This document shows positions 21,601 through 32,872 of a stretch of DNA of 64,000 nucleotides, piece after piece (position 1 is the first letter of the stretch; each line of letters begins with the position of its first letter). Under the pieces are notes generated by a model. It did no database searches, had not been told where the DNA came from, and was given only the letters and a program-made list of their open reading frames with translations. The stretch comes from Gamarada debralockiae (Eukaryota > Ascomycota > Leotiomycetes > Helotiales > Hyphodiscaceae), in NCBI GenBank assembly GCA_002803225.1, contig NXFV01002066.1:18336-82335 (forward strand). The letters run 5' to 3'. The position numbers were made by a program, and so were the translations under genes.

Positions 21601-23588
21601 GGGCGGGGTGGAATTTGGCGGCGGTAGAGGCTGGAATTGGCAAGATTTCGGTTGGATATATGGAGTAAATATCCGGTGCCGTCGAGATGCTTTCCTAGGA
21701 TGTAACAGAACAAATTGAAAGATTGAAGGCGTTGTTCACGTTGAACTTGTTTTGAGTTTGTCTAGTGAATCTGTTGCAAAGTTCTTCATCCAAAGTTCTG
21801 ATTGCGCGTCATATAATCTCTCTCCTTTCGCGATGAACCCTCTTCCTCTTCCTCCGCATAACAACACCTCACAAACAGGGAAGTTTTTGCCCAACGCGCG
21901 TTTCTTAAACAACCAAAGCACCGCTCTCGAAGATGTCTCTCCGCCCCTCATCGCCCAACAGGCGTTTATCAACATGGTAGGACTGAATCGCGGGATTTTC
22001 GGCAAGGCTGCCTGACTGACCATTTTCAGACATCCAATGTCGATGCGTCCCTCAAAGTTCTCGAATGCCAAGATTTTTTGCGCTTCTTCCATTGAACATA
22101 TCCGGCTTCTATCTCATCATGGATGAAGTCAATCAAGGATGCTATATTACGAGGACTGTGGCGGAGGCAGCGTACGTATGCCTGACATTCAAGCTCTACA
22201 ATTCTTGAGATGGAGACGAAGATAAGGAAGGACGAGAGGCGCCGAGGACGATGATCGGTCAGATGGCCGGTGCGGAAGACCCGGAGTTGGAGGAGTACTG
22301 GATTCGCAAGGCGGAACAGTGTGGCGCGAGAACTGAACAAGCCAACCACTCCGTAAGATGCGCCTCTCTTCTGACGGATATTTGCTGATGCATCTTTCTA
22401 ACAGATCCTGACCGATCTTGTGCCTTCTTCCTTCCATAGTGCCCTCCCGGAATTGGATGCAGCGGAATTGGGCTTCAGATATTGGGTACGAGGAGTTCGA
22501 CGAAGAGTTCGACCATTTTGAGGACATCGAGGAGCCTTCCACGAGCGCGGCCTTCCAACTTCGACCAATCAAATTTTCCCGCACCTACCGTTTTGGAGTT
22601 GGAATTCATCGCCTTGTGCAGCGAGTTTAAAGGGAACATGAACAAGATGTCAATCGGTCAGATCTTTCGAAAGACTGAAAATTGAACGTACAGTAAGTAG
22701 AATTATAACTTGGGTGTGATGGAGCCCGGTAGCCTCAATCGATCAAGTTAACGGAATGTTGTCTTGGCGACGAGCAAGGCCTCGATTTCTCTTCCAAACC
22801 CTCATGTCCTCTTAATCGTTCAAGCAATATAAACGATTCAAGCATTCACGATGAACCAAGGCCGTCGGCCTCAAGTAATCCCGACGTAATTCGAATCGCT
22901 TGACAGGTTTTGACGTGCCAAACGCGGCCGGAAACTGCCCAATCCACAAGTGAGGAGTTCGTTAACAGGTACTTATATTTAAATAAGAAATTTTGAAGCA
23001 AACAACCAGCCACAATGGATGATTTCTGATACATATGGGTTCAATTCTCTCATGAGGATTCAACCCCGTTGGGCTCTCCACATACAACGATGCTCAGGGA
23101 CGCCTCCTGGTAGAAGATTTCCTTGATTTTCTTTTTCCCTTTTTTGAACATTTTTTTTTATCCTGCTCTCTTGTAAAATACTAGTTTCCGGTGCCGTGCA
23201 ATGATGCCATGAAGCGATTCCATGTGGCATTTTTGTCGAATTCACAAGAAAGGAGGACGGTCAAAATAAACGCGCTTACCCCCTAAGCGAGCCGACCCCT
23301 TTTCTGCCCCTGAACCTTCGGATTTTCAGGAAAAGTAAGTCCGTGACTGTTCGCTTTATACCTCTTACTTTAAGAGGTTACATTTTTCATTCAACGAGAT
23401 GAAATCGCAATTCATGTAGTATTAATTGGGAGGAGAGTATTGCATAGATGTGGCAGACATAGATCAAACGTGCGCAAGATAATTTACAAAGGAGACAACA
23501 ACGGCTGGCATCCTTCGAGATCAACTAGATCATTTAAAATACCACCGGGATTGGAATTTTATTTTATTTTGTCATCTGAGTGCACTAT
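21601..23588. other. Low-gene interval with a possible gene relic at 21.83-22.68 kb
   Basis: A plus-strand frame starts at ATG 21833 (MNPLPLPPHNNTSQ), reaches a clean intron-like stretch (21976-22030, GTAGGA...CTGACTGAC...TTTTCAG) and continues to a stop at 22096. Farther on, 22250-22685 holds acidic protein-like text (MAGAEDPELEEYWIRKAEQ; EEFDEEFDHFEDIEE) with another plausible intron ending in CTAACAG, but the pieces fall in different frames. It is either a small multi-exon gene I cannot resolve or a decayed one. From 22690 to 23588 nothing is supported. Confidence 0.3.
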
Positions 23589-24878
23589 CTATCCAGCTGC
23601 AAGGGCAATCCCCTCCATTCCTCTTCGCAGAGTCGAGCTCTCTTCATCCTCGACATCAACCTCAATCTCCATCTTCGGTCTGTTCTTATTCAGACCTTCG
23701 AGAAGCATGCATGCTTTGCAAATATCCTGACTTGACATGTAACCGCATCTCTTGCAGGTACCTAGAGTCTGGCGTACAAGCTTCTTGCCGACCTCCTTCC
23801 TCCCTGTCTTCCGACCCTTTGCCTCTATTCTGTCGTGCCTTTGACCATTCGTATCACTGGAAATGAGTGATGCCACATCGACTTCCCTTCCAGCAGCTTC
23901 TTCGTCCTGCTGCAATTTCTTCTCCATCTCTGCCATTTCTCCGCCACTGCTCCTGCCATTGGTGCCACAGCCTCCAGCGCCTTCCTCTACGCCATCAGCA
24001 ATTGACAACGAAACCTTTTGACTCTTGCAATGACTTATTCCCGTAACCTCCTCAGGTACCAACTTTGCCATGTCCTCTCCACTTCGTACCACGTCAAGAA
24101 TCGCACTCGGCCGTACCCTCTCCAAATTCTTGATCAAGCTCCTCGCACTTCCTCTGAAGGCTTCCGGGCTATATATGCATTCGGTGCTGAAATAGTCGAG
24201 CTTCTTGTGGTGTGCGTACAGAACGATTTCTTTCTCATATGCATATTTCAAAGGCTTGCTTCGTCGAACATCGCTCGTTTCGTCTCCAGTAACAATACTC
24301 GTACTCCGTGCCAGTCGCGGCAGATCTCCCCTCAGCAAATTCATAAGAATCGTCTCCGCAACATCATCCGCATTATGTCCCGTAACCACATGTTTGATCC
24401 CCAGCATTTTCGCCCCTCGATCCAAAGCCTGCCTTCGAAAGACCCCGCAGTATGTGCAGTTCCCTTTCTTGCCGATAGTCTCCACGACCTGATCCATAGT
24501 CCAACCGTAAAGCTCGTCATATCCCACGATCTTCAGTGGCATATCGTATTGGACAGCATTCCTTTTGACGGTCTCGAGAGAATCGTCTCGGTAGCCTTTG
24601 ATTCCTTCATCGATGCTGAGTAATACCAGATCTAAGCCGTAGTTATATCGTTCGTTTAGGGTCTTGAGGACGGATGCCAGGACAGTAGAGTCTTTGCCAC
24701 CTGATGCGCCTATTGCTATTCGATCTCCCTGAGAAAAGAGGGAGGTGGAGGTGATTGTGTGGTGGATTTCGGCTTCGAAGACTTCGATAAAGCAGGCCTT
24801 GCAGAGCTTTTGATGGTTCTTTGGTCGGATTATTAGGGCACGAGAGGCCTTGCAGATGGCACACGGTACAGGTGCCAT
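23589..24878 (-). CDS. NCS6: Cytoplasmic tRNA 2-thiolation protein 1
   Basis: Single exon, 429 aa. With Ncs2 it thiolates the wobble uridine (s2U34) of Lys, Glu and Gln tRNAs, using sulfur relayed from Urm1. Seen: an N-terminal zinc-binding [22 protein letters not shown]; the PP-loop ATP-pyrophosphatase motif [12 protein letters not shown] near residue 57; the central catalytic [29 protein letters not shown]; and a C-terminal zinc cluster ([23 protein letters not shown]). A region of about 90 residues between the core and the C-terminal cluster is Gly/Glu/Lys-rich and absent from the yeast protein, as in many filamentous fungi. It is transcribed away from the eL8 gene across a 264-bp gap. Confidence 0.96.
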   Translation of the reverse strand: MAPVPCAICKASRALIIRPKNHQKLCKACFIEVFEAEIHHTITSTSLFSQGDRIAIGASGGKDSTVLASVLKTLNERYNYGLDLVLLSIDEGIKGYRDDSLETVKRNAVQYDMPLKIVGYDELYGWTMDQVVETIGKKGNCTYCGVFRRQALDRGAKMLGIKHVVTGHNADDVAETILMNLLRGDLPRLARSTSIVTGDETSDVRRSKPLKYAYEKEIVLYAHHKKLDYFSTECIYSPEAFRGSARSLIKNLERVRPSAILDVVRSGEDMAKLVPEEVTGISHCKSQKVSLSIADGVEEGAGGCGTNGRSSGGEMAEMEKKLQQDEEAAGREVDVASLISSDTNGQRHDRIEAKGRKTGRKEVGKKLVRQTLGTCKRCGYMSSQDICKACMLLEGLNKNRPKMEIEVDVEDEESSTLRRGMEGIALAAG

Positions 24879-25142
24879 ATTGAAAGACTTCAGGGCTCAG
24901 AAAGATGCATTTCTTGGAATCCCAAGGGAGTCGCTGGAGTCACCCACAATAAATTCGAGATTGCTCAATTGTCAAACAGCCAGGTTTTGAGCTAGGCCCA
25001 AACGGAAGTTAGAACGCCAAGATTTTGGCCCTACTGAAGGTCTTCGCACAAACTCGCCAATCTTGAAATATTTTTATTCGAACCCATCGACAAACAACAC
25101 GACAAACCGCTGCACCACCACCACCACAGCGACTCGATCATC
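24879..25142. promoter_or_regulatory. Bidirectional promoter NCS6 / ribosomal protein eL8
   Basis: Only 264 bp separates the two start codons, so both promoters and 5' UTRs share this stretch. On + it holds GCTAGGCCC (24991-24999) and TTGGCCCTAC (25025-25034) and ends with a CACCA-rich 5' leader just before the eL8 ATG. No TATA box is evident, as is usual for ribosomal protein genes. Confidence 0.7.
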
Positions 25143-26214
25143 ATGGTAAGCTTTTAACGATATTTCTATGACTTAATTACGACTCGCCACCGCTCTCGTG
25201 CCTCTACGAGCAATCGCACGTCGAGATGCGCATCCCATCAATTGCCCGAGGGCGTTGATGAAGATCTGGCTTGAGCTACATCTGCGCAGCAATGCCAGAG
25301 TAGTCTCTTTAGAGTTCAAAGAAGATAATTAGTGAACATATTCGCTGATGTCTTCTTTTCTCAATGATAGCCTCCCAAAGCCGGAAAGAAGGCTGCTCCA
25401 GCCCCATTCCCCCAGTCGAAAGCTGGTGCAGGATCCAAGAAAGCTCCCAAGGTATGCTCTGTCCACTTCCCCAATCAATTGTTTTGTTGCTAACAATGTA
25501 AAGAACCCTCTCATCGAGAAGCGCACCCGTAACTATGGCATTGGTCAAGATATCCAACCTCGCCGAAACCTCTCCCGCATGGTGAAGTGGCCCGAATATG
25601 TTCGTCTGCAACGCCAAAAGAAGATCTTGAACCTCCGTCTCAAGGTCCCACCCGCGATCGCCCAATTCCAGAACGTCCTAGACCGAAACACCGCTGCTCA
25701 AGCTTTCAAGCTTCTCAACAAGTACCGTCCCGAGAGCAAGACCGAGAAGAAGGAGCGTCTGTTGAAGGAGGCTACCGCGATCAAGGAGGGCAAGAAGAAG
25801 GAAGAAGTCTCCAAGAAGCCATACGCCGCCAAGTACGGTCTCAACCACGTTGTCGGCTTGATTGAGAACAAAAAAGCTGCTTTGGTCCTCATCCCCAACG
25901 ATGTTGACCCCATTGAGTTGGTCATCTTCTTGCCAGCTCTCTGCCGCAAGATGGGCGTCCCGTACGCCATCATCAAGGGCAAGGCCAGACTCGGTACAGT
26001 TGTCCACAAGAAGACTGCTGCTGTTGTTGCTTTGACTGAGGTCCGATCGGAGGACAAGTCCGAGTTGTCGAAATTGGTCCAGGCCATCAAGGAAGGTTAC
26101 TCTGAGAAGTACGAAGAAGCCAAGAGACACTGGGGTGGCGGTATCATGGGTGCTAAGGCCAATGCTCGTACTGAGAAGAAGCGCAAGGCTCTTGAGTCTG
26201 CTATCAAGATCTAA
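25143..26214 (+). CDS. RPL8: 60S ribosomal protein eL8 (L7Ae family)
   Basis: Predicted 264 aa. Exon 1 is just the ATG (25143-25145), exon 2 is 25371-25451 and exon 3 is 25504-26214. The N-terminus is basic ([15 protein letters not shown]), followed by [29 protein letters not shown], then the L7Ae RNA-binding core ([43 protein letters not shown], read here across positions 25837-25970). It is a structural protein of the large subunit (yeast Rpl8, human RPL7A) that binds 28S rRNA in the nucleolus. An intron directly after the start codon is typical of fungal ribosomal protein genes. Codon use is strongly C-ending, as expected for high expression. Confidence 0.96.
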
Positions 26215-27334
26215 ATATTTTCTTGAAGCGACTTTCTTTACTGGCGTTATGATATTATGGCATGGCATGGAATGGACTGTAGCTTAGGAAGCACCAAAAT
26301 TCAAGCTGGATGATACCATAACGCATCTTTGGTCTCCCTTCTTCAGTGTCTCGTGATCAACTAATGATAGGCTCCTTATCTGATCGAGTTCTCGGTCAAA
26401 GTTCCCCTGAACTCGAACTTCAAGACGGTGTGCCGAAAGCAGTCTGAATTGAGGAATGCCCTACGGCCGCATTGTTAGAAATGTTTAAGTCATCATCCGA
26501 ACCGGTTCATCGAATCTCCAGCGAAATGACTGACAAGTATCCCAAACACGTTTCGACCCCTGGTATGCTTAAATCGAAGTCCTTTCCCAGACTTTGGCAA
26601 TCTCACCATTGCCGGATCGACGACCGGGATCTACTATCAGAACTTCTCCAAGTCTCCATTCAAACACTCCATATTCTTTCCTTTTCCATCACTTCTTCTC
26701 TGCCAAATCAAGCAGAATATTATTCTTAGAAGGAAATAATTTTCATGAGGTATTTTCAAGGAATAGTAATCATACGGGCGAGGCTCGTGCGACATAGGAA
26801 AGTCCCGGAAATCCCAGTAAGCCACTGTGTCACCGGCCTGAAAAATCTTTTGAGTCCCCGGACGGAACCGTGGAGGTGTCGCAGAGGAAAATCCGTTTGA
26901 TGTGCTTTAACCCGCGATCAAGGGTTGGGCGCGCGACTCTTCGTCCTTCATATAACCAACCATCCTCATCCCATCTCCCTTCCCTCCTCTTCCTCTTCTA
27001 GCTTTGCAAAATAATTTTTATTTTATTGCGACTATCAGCCGGGCGCCTTTTCAACGGGTAATTTTTGACGTCTCATCGCACCCCGATTGACCCTTCTGAT
27101 TGGCTCACCGGATCTCCCCCACCAAAAACCCCTTATCGCTATCGAAAAAGTTTCCCGACAAAGCCAGAGCGATTCCCATCAAAACCGAGTCTTCCTTCCT
27201 TCAAACAACCAAACCCTTCGATCTTGAAATCCTCTTCGTCACATTCACATAACCTCACCTACAAGCATCAATAACTTCCTACGCTAAGTAATTCGTAACT
27301 CGCATTTGTCTGGGCTTCATCAAACAGAGCAAAA
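26215..27334. other. Intergenic: eL8 3' region and carbonic anhydrase promoter
   Basis: About 1.1 kb. The right part has a pyrimidine tract (CATCTCCCTTCCCTCCTC, about 26968-26990) and a long CT-rich leader down to the ATG, typical of fungal core promoters. No gene is supported; the frame at 26472-26729 has no recognisable features. Confidence 0.45.
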
Positions 27335-28261
27335 ATGGGCTCCTACGGTAGCAAACCCCTCCGATAGACTTCCTACGGGCATGCGCTGCGACGCATGTCT
27401 CAGCAAAGAACAAATACTGATGCAGAAACTCAATCCAGAAGATACATTCAGCTATGCGCTGAGCTCCAATGCTGCGTGGGCCGGCTACAAGTCGCACCAG
27501 AACCCGCAGTTCTTTCCTAAGATGAGCCAGGGACAATCACCATCAATCCGTACGTCCCCCTCCCCGCCAATTCTCCCTACCTGTCTTCTCTTTCAATTAC
27601 CCCATATCTACAACTTTACTTCAAGGAGAATCTTGGAAATGCTAACTCTCAACCCCCCTCAACAGTCTGGATCGGCTGCTCCGACTCCCGCGTCCCCGAA
27701 ACAACCCTCCTCGGCCTACAACCCGGCGACGTCTTCGTCCACCGCAACATCGCCAATGTCGTCTCACCAACCGACATCTCCGTCTCCGCCGTCGTCGAAT
27801 ACGCCGTCAAGCACCTCAAAGTCTCGCACATCGTTCTCTGCGGCCACACATCCTGTGGCGGTGCCGCTGCTGCTCTCGGGGACTCTCAGGTCGGGGGTGT
27901 TCTGGATACTTGGCTCACTCCATTGAAGGCTGTACGAAAAGCTAATATGGCGGAGCTGGATGGCATTAAGGATGCGGGGAAGAAAGGCGTGAGATTGGCG
28001 GAGCTGAATGTGGAGAGAGGTGTTGAGACGTTGCTGAGTATGTTTGTCGTGGAGGAGGCGGTTAAGGAGAGAGGGTTGAAGGTCCATGGTGTTGTGTACG
28101 ACATTGGCTGTGGCAGGATCCGAGATCTGGGGTGTGGGAACGCGGGGTCTCAGAAGACAGTTGGTGGTGCGGACGGATCGAGCGATGGCGAGATTGTGAA
28201 GGGCAAGCACGCTATGTTGGTGTTCCGAGACAGCGGCGCATCGATGAAGGTTCAGTCATAG
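27335..28261 (+). CDS. NCE103: Beta-class carbonic anhydrase
   Basis: Predicted 249 aa from exons 27335-27347, 27409-27549 and 27666-28261. The 13-nt first exon (MGSY plus one base) joins to EQILMQKLNPEDTF. It interconverts CO2 and bicarbonate. Zinc ligands Cys56 (WIGCSDSRVPE), His112 and Cys115 (CGHTSCGGAAAA) and the Asp58-Arg60 pair are all present, as are HRNIANVV and VLDTWLTPL. In yeast the enzyme supplies bicarbonate for carboxylation reactions in ordinary air. The C-terminus runs about 35 residues past HGVVYDIGCG with a Gly/Ser-rich stretch (CGRIRDLGCGNAGSQ). I see no mitochondrial presequence, so it is probably cytosolic. The symbol is by orthology to the yeast family. Confidence 0.94.
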
Positions 28262-28716
28262 CAGGCGTCGCAATCCCCTGATCGAGTTCGAGGGAGGAGG
28301 TACTCTAAGGAGCGTCGCGAGAGGAAGAGGGCGACGTTGGGTTTACAGTAGATGGAGTTTTGAAAGAAGGCGTGTATTTTGGACTGGGATAGAGAATACC
28401 CGGGGAGTGTTGATGGGATGGATATTTGACGGGGGCTCAGCAGGTTGCTAGATGCCAGGCGTTGTACCTATGTTCCTCACTCAGGTACAAATAACATCCT
28501 CTTCTATGATCTCGATGTCTTGGTATCGGTTTGAGTCTTCTAGTGCAGTTGTTTAGCCAGCTCTACTTCGTATCATCGTACATCTTCGCGGCATCAATTC
28601 TCTTTCTCTTCGTCCACAGATCCCGTCCATCTACTCCATATCCTAGCAATCGTTACCCCGCAAATCTACAGCTCTGCACTTGCTCATATAGCTATCCCAT
28701 TTGGTCTTTTCATCGT
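28262..28716. other. Convergent 3' intergenic region
   Basis: About 455 bp between the stops of the carbonic anhydrase (+) and the ornithine-cyclodeaminase-family gene (-). It holds both terminators; no coding frame is supported. Confidence 0.45.
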
Positions 28717-30280
28717 TCAGAAATCCTCGAAAGTGGCACCAATCTTCTTCTCCCTCGCAAGTCTAACTATCTCCGTCCCTACAACCAAATCCATCAGTCC
28801 CAGCCCAACAGATTTATAAATCACATTTCCCTTGTGTAGCCATCTACTCAACTCTTCCTCTTCCTTAGACTGCTTCTTCTTCGGCGGAGCATCTGATGCA
28901 CCACTTCCATGTCTACTCCGGAAGACTCTGGATCCCCTCCTCGATATATTGGAAAACGACGATTTCCTTGACGGTGATTTCGAGGAATTGGTGCTCTCGA
29001 AACTCTGTTCTCGGAATGCTAGAGCTAGGCTAGAAGTTGGCGACTTTCCTTCTGTTAAAGACATGCTTTCGAATGATTCGCCCGAGTCGTCAACTGCGGA
29101 AGAATCGTCGTCGTCGTGATGATATGATTCTTCTACTAAGACGATCTCTCCTATTTCTATCACATTGTTGGCATTCAGATTCCCATCTGCTCGAGCTCGT
29201 GTCAACTCTCCCGTCTCATTGAGAGCATTAATCGTATCAACAAGAACAACACCGCCTTCAATAGCCCGTTTCCTAAAATGGTAGCCCGCACCATGTAGTT
29301 TCACCGCTTGCAGTAAAATCTCATGTGGGATCTCAATCATATGCGGCTTGTAACTTCCCACACCAATAATCAGTCTCCCCTTAACTCTCCCGCTCGGATT
29401 CGTCAAGATCGTATGATCAAACAACACGTCCGTGCTTGGCGTCGTGCAGAATATGATATCGGCATTCCGGATCTGGTCTCGTGATATTCGATCGTATTCG
29501 TTGTATGATGGGGAGATCATACCGAATTTCACTGATTGCCAGCCTTCTCGACGTTTTATGGATTCGGGGGTGCCGAGGAGGCCTTTGTAGAAATCGCGGG
29601 ATTTTTCGCTGAAGCGGTGGTTTATAATGTTTATTCGCTCGATTGTTGAGCCGTGGAACATTAGGGTCAGGCGGACATGCCAGAATCTGAGAGTTTTAGC
29701 CGCCTACCCGTGAAAAGGGGGGAGGGGAGTTATGCGGGCTTACGCTTGTTTCCCTGCGCCAAAGACCACAATATCTTTGGGTTTGTGCCGTCGGACGATC
29801 AAAAGGGAGGAAGCAAGAGCTGTTCTGAATGCGGTGAGCTCTTCAGCATTTATGAAGCCGGTAGGCCTTCCGTCGTTGTCCATCAGTGTCAGGGAGCCCC
29901 GAGGAGTGGGGTTTTTGGGTTCTGGGACGTCTGGATCGTTGCTGGGAGGGGCAGCAGATCTCGGTGCTCCTAAAGTAACGACTTTTTCCAAAATTAGTCT
30001 CCGGTCTGTGAATTTTTATTGGGTGTAGATTCATACCTTTCATCCCAATTCCAGAAGAACTTGTTGAAGGCATGAACAGCGTCGTCGTTCCATTTCTCCT
30101 ATCCAGCTGTTGGCGCTCCGGCTGCTGAAAGCTACACTCTTCTTTATCATTGTTGGCATTGGTCGAGTATTCGTGAAGCGCGTCTCGTAAGATCTTCTGC
30201 AGTGTCTCGACTTCTTCTCTGACAAGGCCATGGAGGATTTCCTTTACCTCAGCGTCGCTGAGGATCGTGAGGGAGCTCAT
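28717..30280 (-). CDS. Ornithine cyclodeaminase / mu-crystallin family protein with a disordered insert
   Basis: Predicted 483 aa from exons 30280-30037, 29981-29744 and 29686-28717. It starts MSSLTILSDAEVKEILHGL. The middle shows the NAD(P)-binding Rossmann text of the family (KPKDIVVFGAGKQAFWHVRL, IIFCTTPSTDVLFD, RLIIGVGSYKPHMIEIP, LVDTINALNETGEL). Family members deaminate ornithine to proline or act as ketimine or imine reductases; the exact substrate is unclear here. About residues 343-436 form a long insert rich in Asp, Ser and Lys (YHHDDDDSSAVDDSGES ... KKKQSKEEEELSR) between IGEIVLVEE and NVIYKSVGLGLMDLVVG, where normal members have a short loop. The gene shares a 462-bp divergent promoter with the aldo-keto reductase. 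Confidence 0.85.
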
Positions 30281-30742
30281 TGTGGAGTTCACGGAAGACG
30301 TTTCTAGGGAGACTCGGTGATTACAGTTGATTCATAAGGTCGTAAATTAATTTATGTACAAGAATAAAGTGCTGGAGTCCGGGCTTAAGTTCCTCTAGAT
30401 CCGTTCGGATTCGGAGGAGTTGAGGCATGTGAGGGATCCAGGAAAACATCGCGACTCCTTATCCTGGCTCGCTTGGTCTTATCTTAGCGCCGTCGACGTC
30501 AACAAAGGGGTTTTCGGACTTAAGCCGGGGGGAGAGTCCAATGAAGTGGGAGGGAAGCCATTCAGGTGCCCATGGCGCTGAAGCTGCTCCAGTTAAGCCG
30601 GGCAGCCGTTCATTATTTATAAGCACTGAACGACCCTGCTTGATCTCGTCGAATCCTACTCTTTCTTCCTCTCATCCCTCGAAGTATCAAAGGACTCTTG
30701 ACACAGGGATTCTCCAACCACGATACAGCTTCTCCAATCAAC
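30281..30742. promoter_or_regulatory. Divergent promoter with three TTAAGCC(C)GG motifs
   Basis: Lies between the cyclodeaminase-family gene (-) and the aldo-keto reductase (+). It contains CCGGGCTTAAG at 30379-30389, the near-palindrome CGGACTTAAGCCGG at 30515-30528 (CGG-N7-CCG), TTAAGCCGGGC at 30593-30603, and a CGG-ATT-CGG direct pair at 30406-30414. Such spaced CGG triplets are what Zn2Cys6 regulators bind. A TATA-like TTATTTATAAG near 30613 is about 130 bp before the reductase ATG. Confidence 0.6.
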
Positions 30743-32062
30743 ATGGCTTCCAAAACTGCACCCAAGATGGAGTACACCCGCCTGGGTAACTCAGGACTGA
30801 AGATATCAAAGGTTATTTTTGGAGCAATGTCTTTAGGAAGTTCCCAATGGTAAGTAGCTCATCTTAATTCTTCTAGCTGGATTCATGAGTTCAACTTTCA
30901 GATTCTACTACCTGAAGGCTATGTTTAGAGTTTGGAACTCGTAAAACACACCTAGCTCCAATCTATGTCCTCCATTGAGCGACCGCTAACTGCGAAGTAT
31001 TTCCTAGGCAAGAGTGGGTATTGAATGAGGAAGAATCTCTACCACTCCTCAAGCACGCCTACGATGTCGGCCTTAATACCTGGGATACCGCGGACGTCTA
31101 CTCGAATGGCAGGTCCGAAGAAATTATTGGAAAAGCTCTCAAGCAATACGATATCCCTCGAAACAAGGTCGTCATCCTCAGCAAATGCTATTTCGGTGTC
31201 TCGAGCGACGGAAGCCAACCACCTATTTCCGCAGCCAACACAAATGATGGAGAGATGGTGAACCAGGTCGGATTGAGCAGGAAGCATATCTTCGATGCCG
31301 TGGACAAAAGCGTTGCTCGACTTGGGACGTATATCGATGTCTTGCAGATCCACAGACTTGACCGCGATACCCCTAGAGAGGAAGTCATGCGAGCTTTGAA
31401 CGACGTCGTTGAGTCTGGCAAGGTCCGTTATATTGGTGCTAGCAGTGTAAGTTGAAAGGCCCGGGAACTGAAGAAGCTGCTTATCTGTGATAGATGGCTG
31501 CATGGGAGTTCCAAACTCTGCAGAACATTGCCGAGAAACACGGCTGGCACAAGTTTGTCAGCATGCAGAACTACTACAATCTGCTGTACCGTGAAGAAGG
31601 TCCGTCGCATCCCTCCAATACCTGTAAAAAGCAACTAACCGCCTTCGACCCCCAGAACGCGAAATGATCCCGTACTGCCGTGATGTTGGCGTAGGCCTTA
31701 TCCCCTGGTCTCCCATCGCTCGCGGAGCCCTTTCACGTCCGTTCCACGATCGTTCCACAAAACGTGAACAGTCTGATAGAATGCTGAACGCTATGATTCG
31801 AGGGAGGGAGACTGAGATCGATAAGCGTGTGATTGGAAAAGTTGAAGAGGTTGCTAAGAAGAAGGGTGTCTCCATGACCACAATCGCAACAGCATGGTGT
31901 CTTAGCAAGGACAAGGTCAACCCAATCATTGGGCTGAGCAGCAAGGAGAGAATTGATCAGGCTGTGGAAAGTGTGCATTTTGCAAGCTCTGGCAAATTGA
32001 CCGCTGAGGATATTGCTTACCTTGAAGAAGGCTACGCTCCAAAGGAGAGACAGGGCTATTAA
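30743..32062 (+). CDS. Aldo-keto reductase
   Basis: Predicted 352 aa from exons 30743-30849, 31008-31446, 31494-31599 and 31656-32062. It is an NADPH-dependent (beta/alpha)8 reductase of the voltage-channel-beta/versiconal-reductase type common in fungal clusters. Seen: [22 protein letters not shown] at the N-terminus; catalytic Asp and Tyr in [12 protein letters not shown]; Lys in [10 protein letters not shown]; His in [12 protein letters not shown]; the nucleotide-site [12 protein letters not shown] and [14 protein letters not shown]; and PIIGLSS near the C-terminus. The first intron (158 nt) is long. It may belong with the two P450s and the regulator downstream; substrate unknown. Confidence 0.93.
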
Positions 32063-32872
32063 GAGACGGTTGTCTGGATAGTCTCGATTTGAGAAGCCTC
32101 TCATTTTTGAAAAGGAAGAAAAGTTTACAGTCGTTCAAAATTCCAATTTCCCAGGCTAAACCCCTCTTCTTTCATCTGATCAGCGATCACCCCCGCCCCA
32201 ACTTGGAACTTCCGAGAATTTTGAAGCTTTCGACCTTTCGATCTTCCAAGACGTTTCACTTGGACAAGTTGCGATGCTTCAGACAGTCGCTTTCCTCTCG
32301 AAGACGAATCTACCGGCGCGCCTGGATTTGTTTAAAAACGGAGTTGAAATAACATTCTGACAACAGTAGCGCCGAGTAATCAGAAAAGGGGTGAATAATA
32401 ACCAACCGTGAGGCTTTACTCAAAGCGTATAAGCTCCATTATATCGCATCCACTTTCCCCTTTGGGACCCGATCCTCCTTGTCCACAACCCCGCCGTTAT
32501 CGCAACTGATAAGCAAGCCATTGGAGTTGACTCGGGAATAACGACCACTTATTAAACCACACTCGATGAACAGGACCTTTCTGTACAACCAACAACTCAA
32601 CGAGGCTTATGCAACGAAAATATCTGCTTCACTCCCTAGCAGATTCCAATAGAAAGTTCTATAACGTAACGGCTTCTCCACAAAGAAAACAGCAAAGACT
32701 ATTAAGGCAGTCAGTCCACCGCCCCGCTACCAAAAGAATCCCCCGCACTTTTCAAGCATTTTCAAAGCCTTTGTTACATCGAAGAGAGCACACGTGATTC
32801 ACCGAAGGGGGTCATCGACAGTTCAATTCGCCTGCGAGGATCTCAAAAACATTTCCAACCATCGAATTCGCA
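32063..32872. other. Intergenic: P450-1 promoter
   Basis: About 810 bp between the aldo-keto reductase stop and the first P450. A CACGTG box lies at 32789-32794, 80 bp before the P450 ATG. No copy of the TTAAGCCGG motif was seen, and no coding frame is supported. Confidence 0.4.

Noticed and set aside
25146..25370. Possible box C/D snoRNA in eL8 intron 1 (TGATGA at 25256-25261, CTGA at 25345-25348)
   Set aside because: No terminal stem forms around the boxes, there are no clear C'/D' boxes, and the boxes are about 85 nt apart by chance-level motifs.
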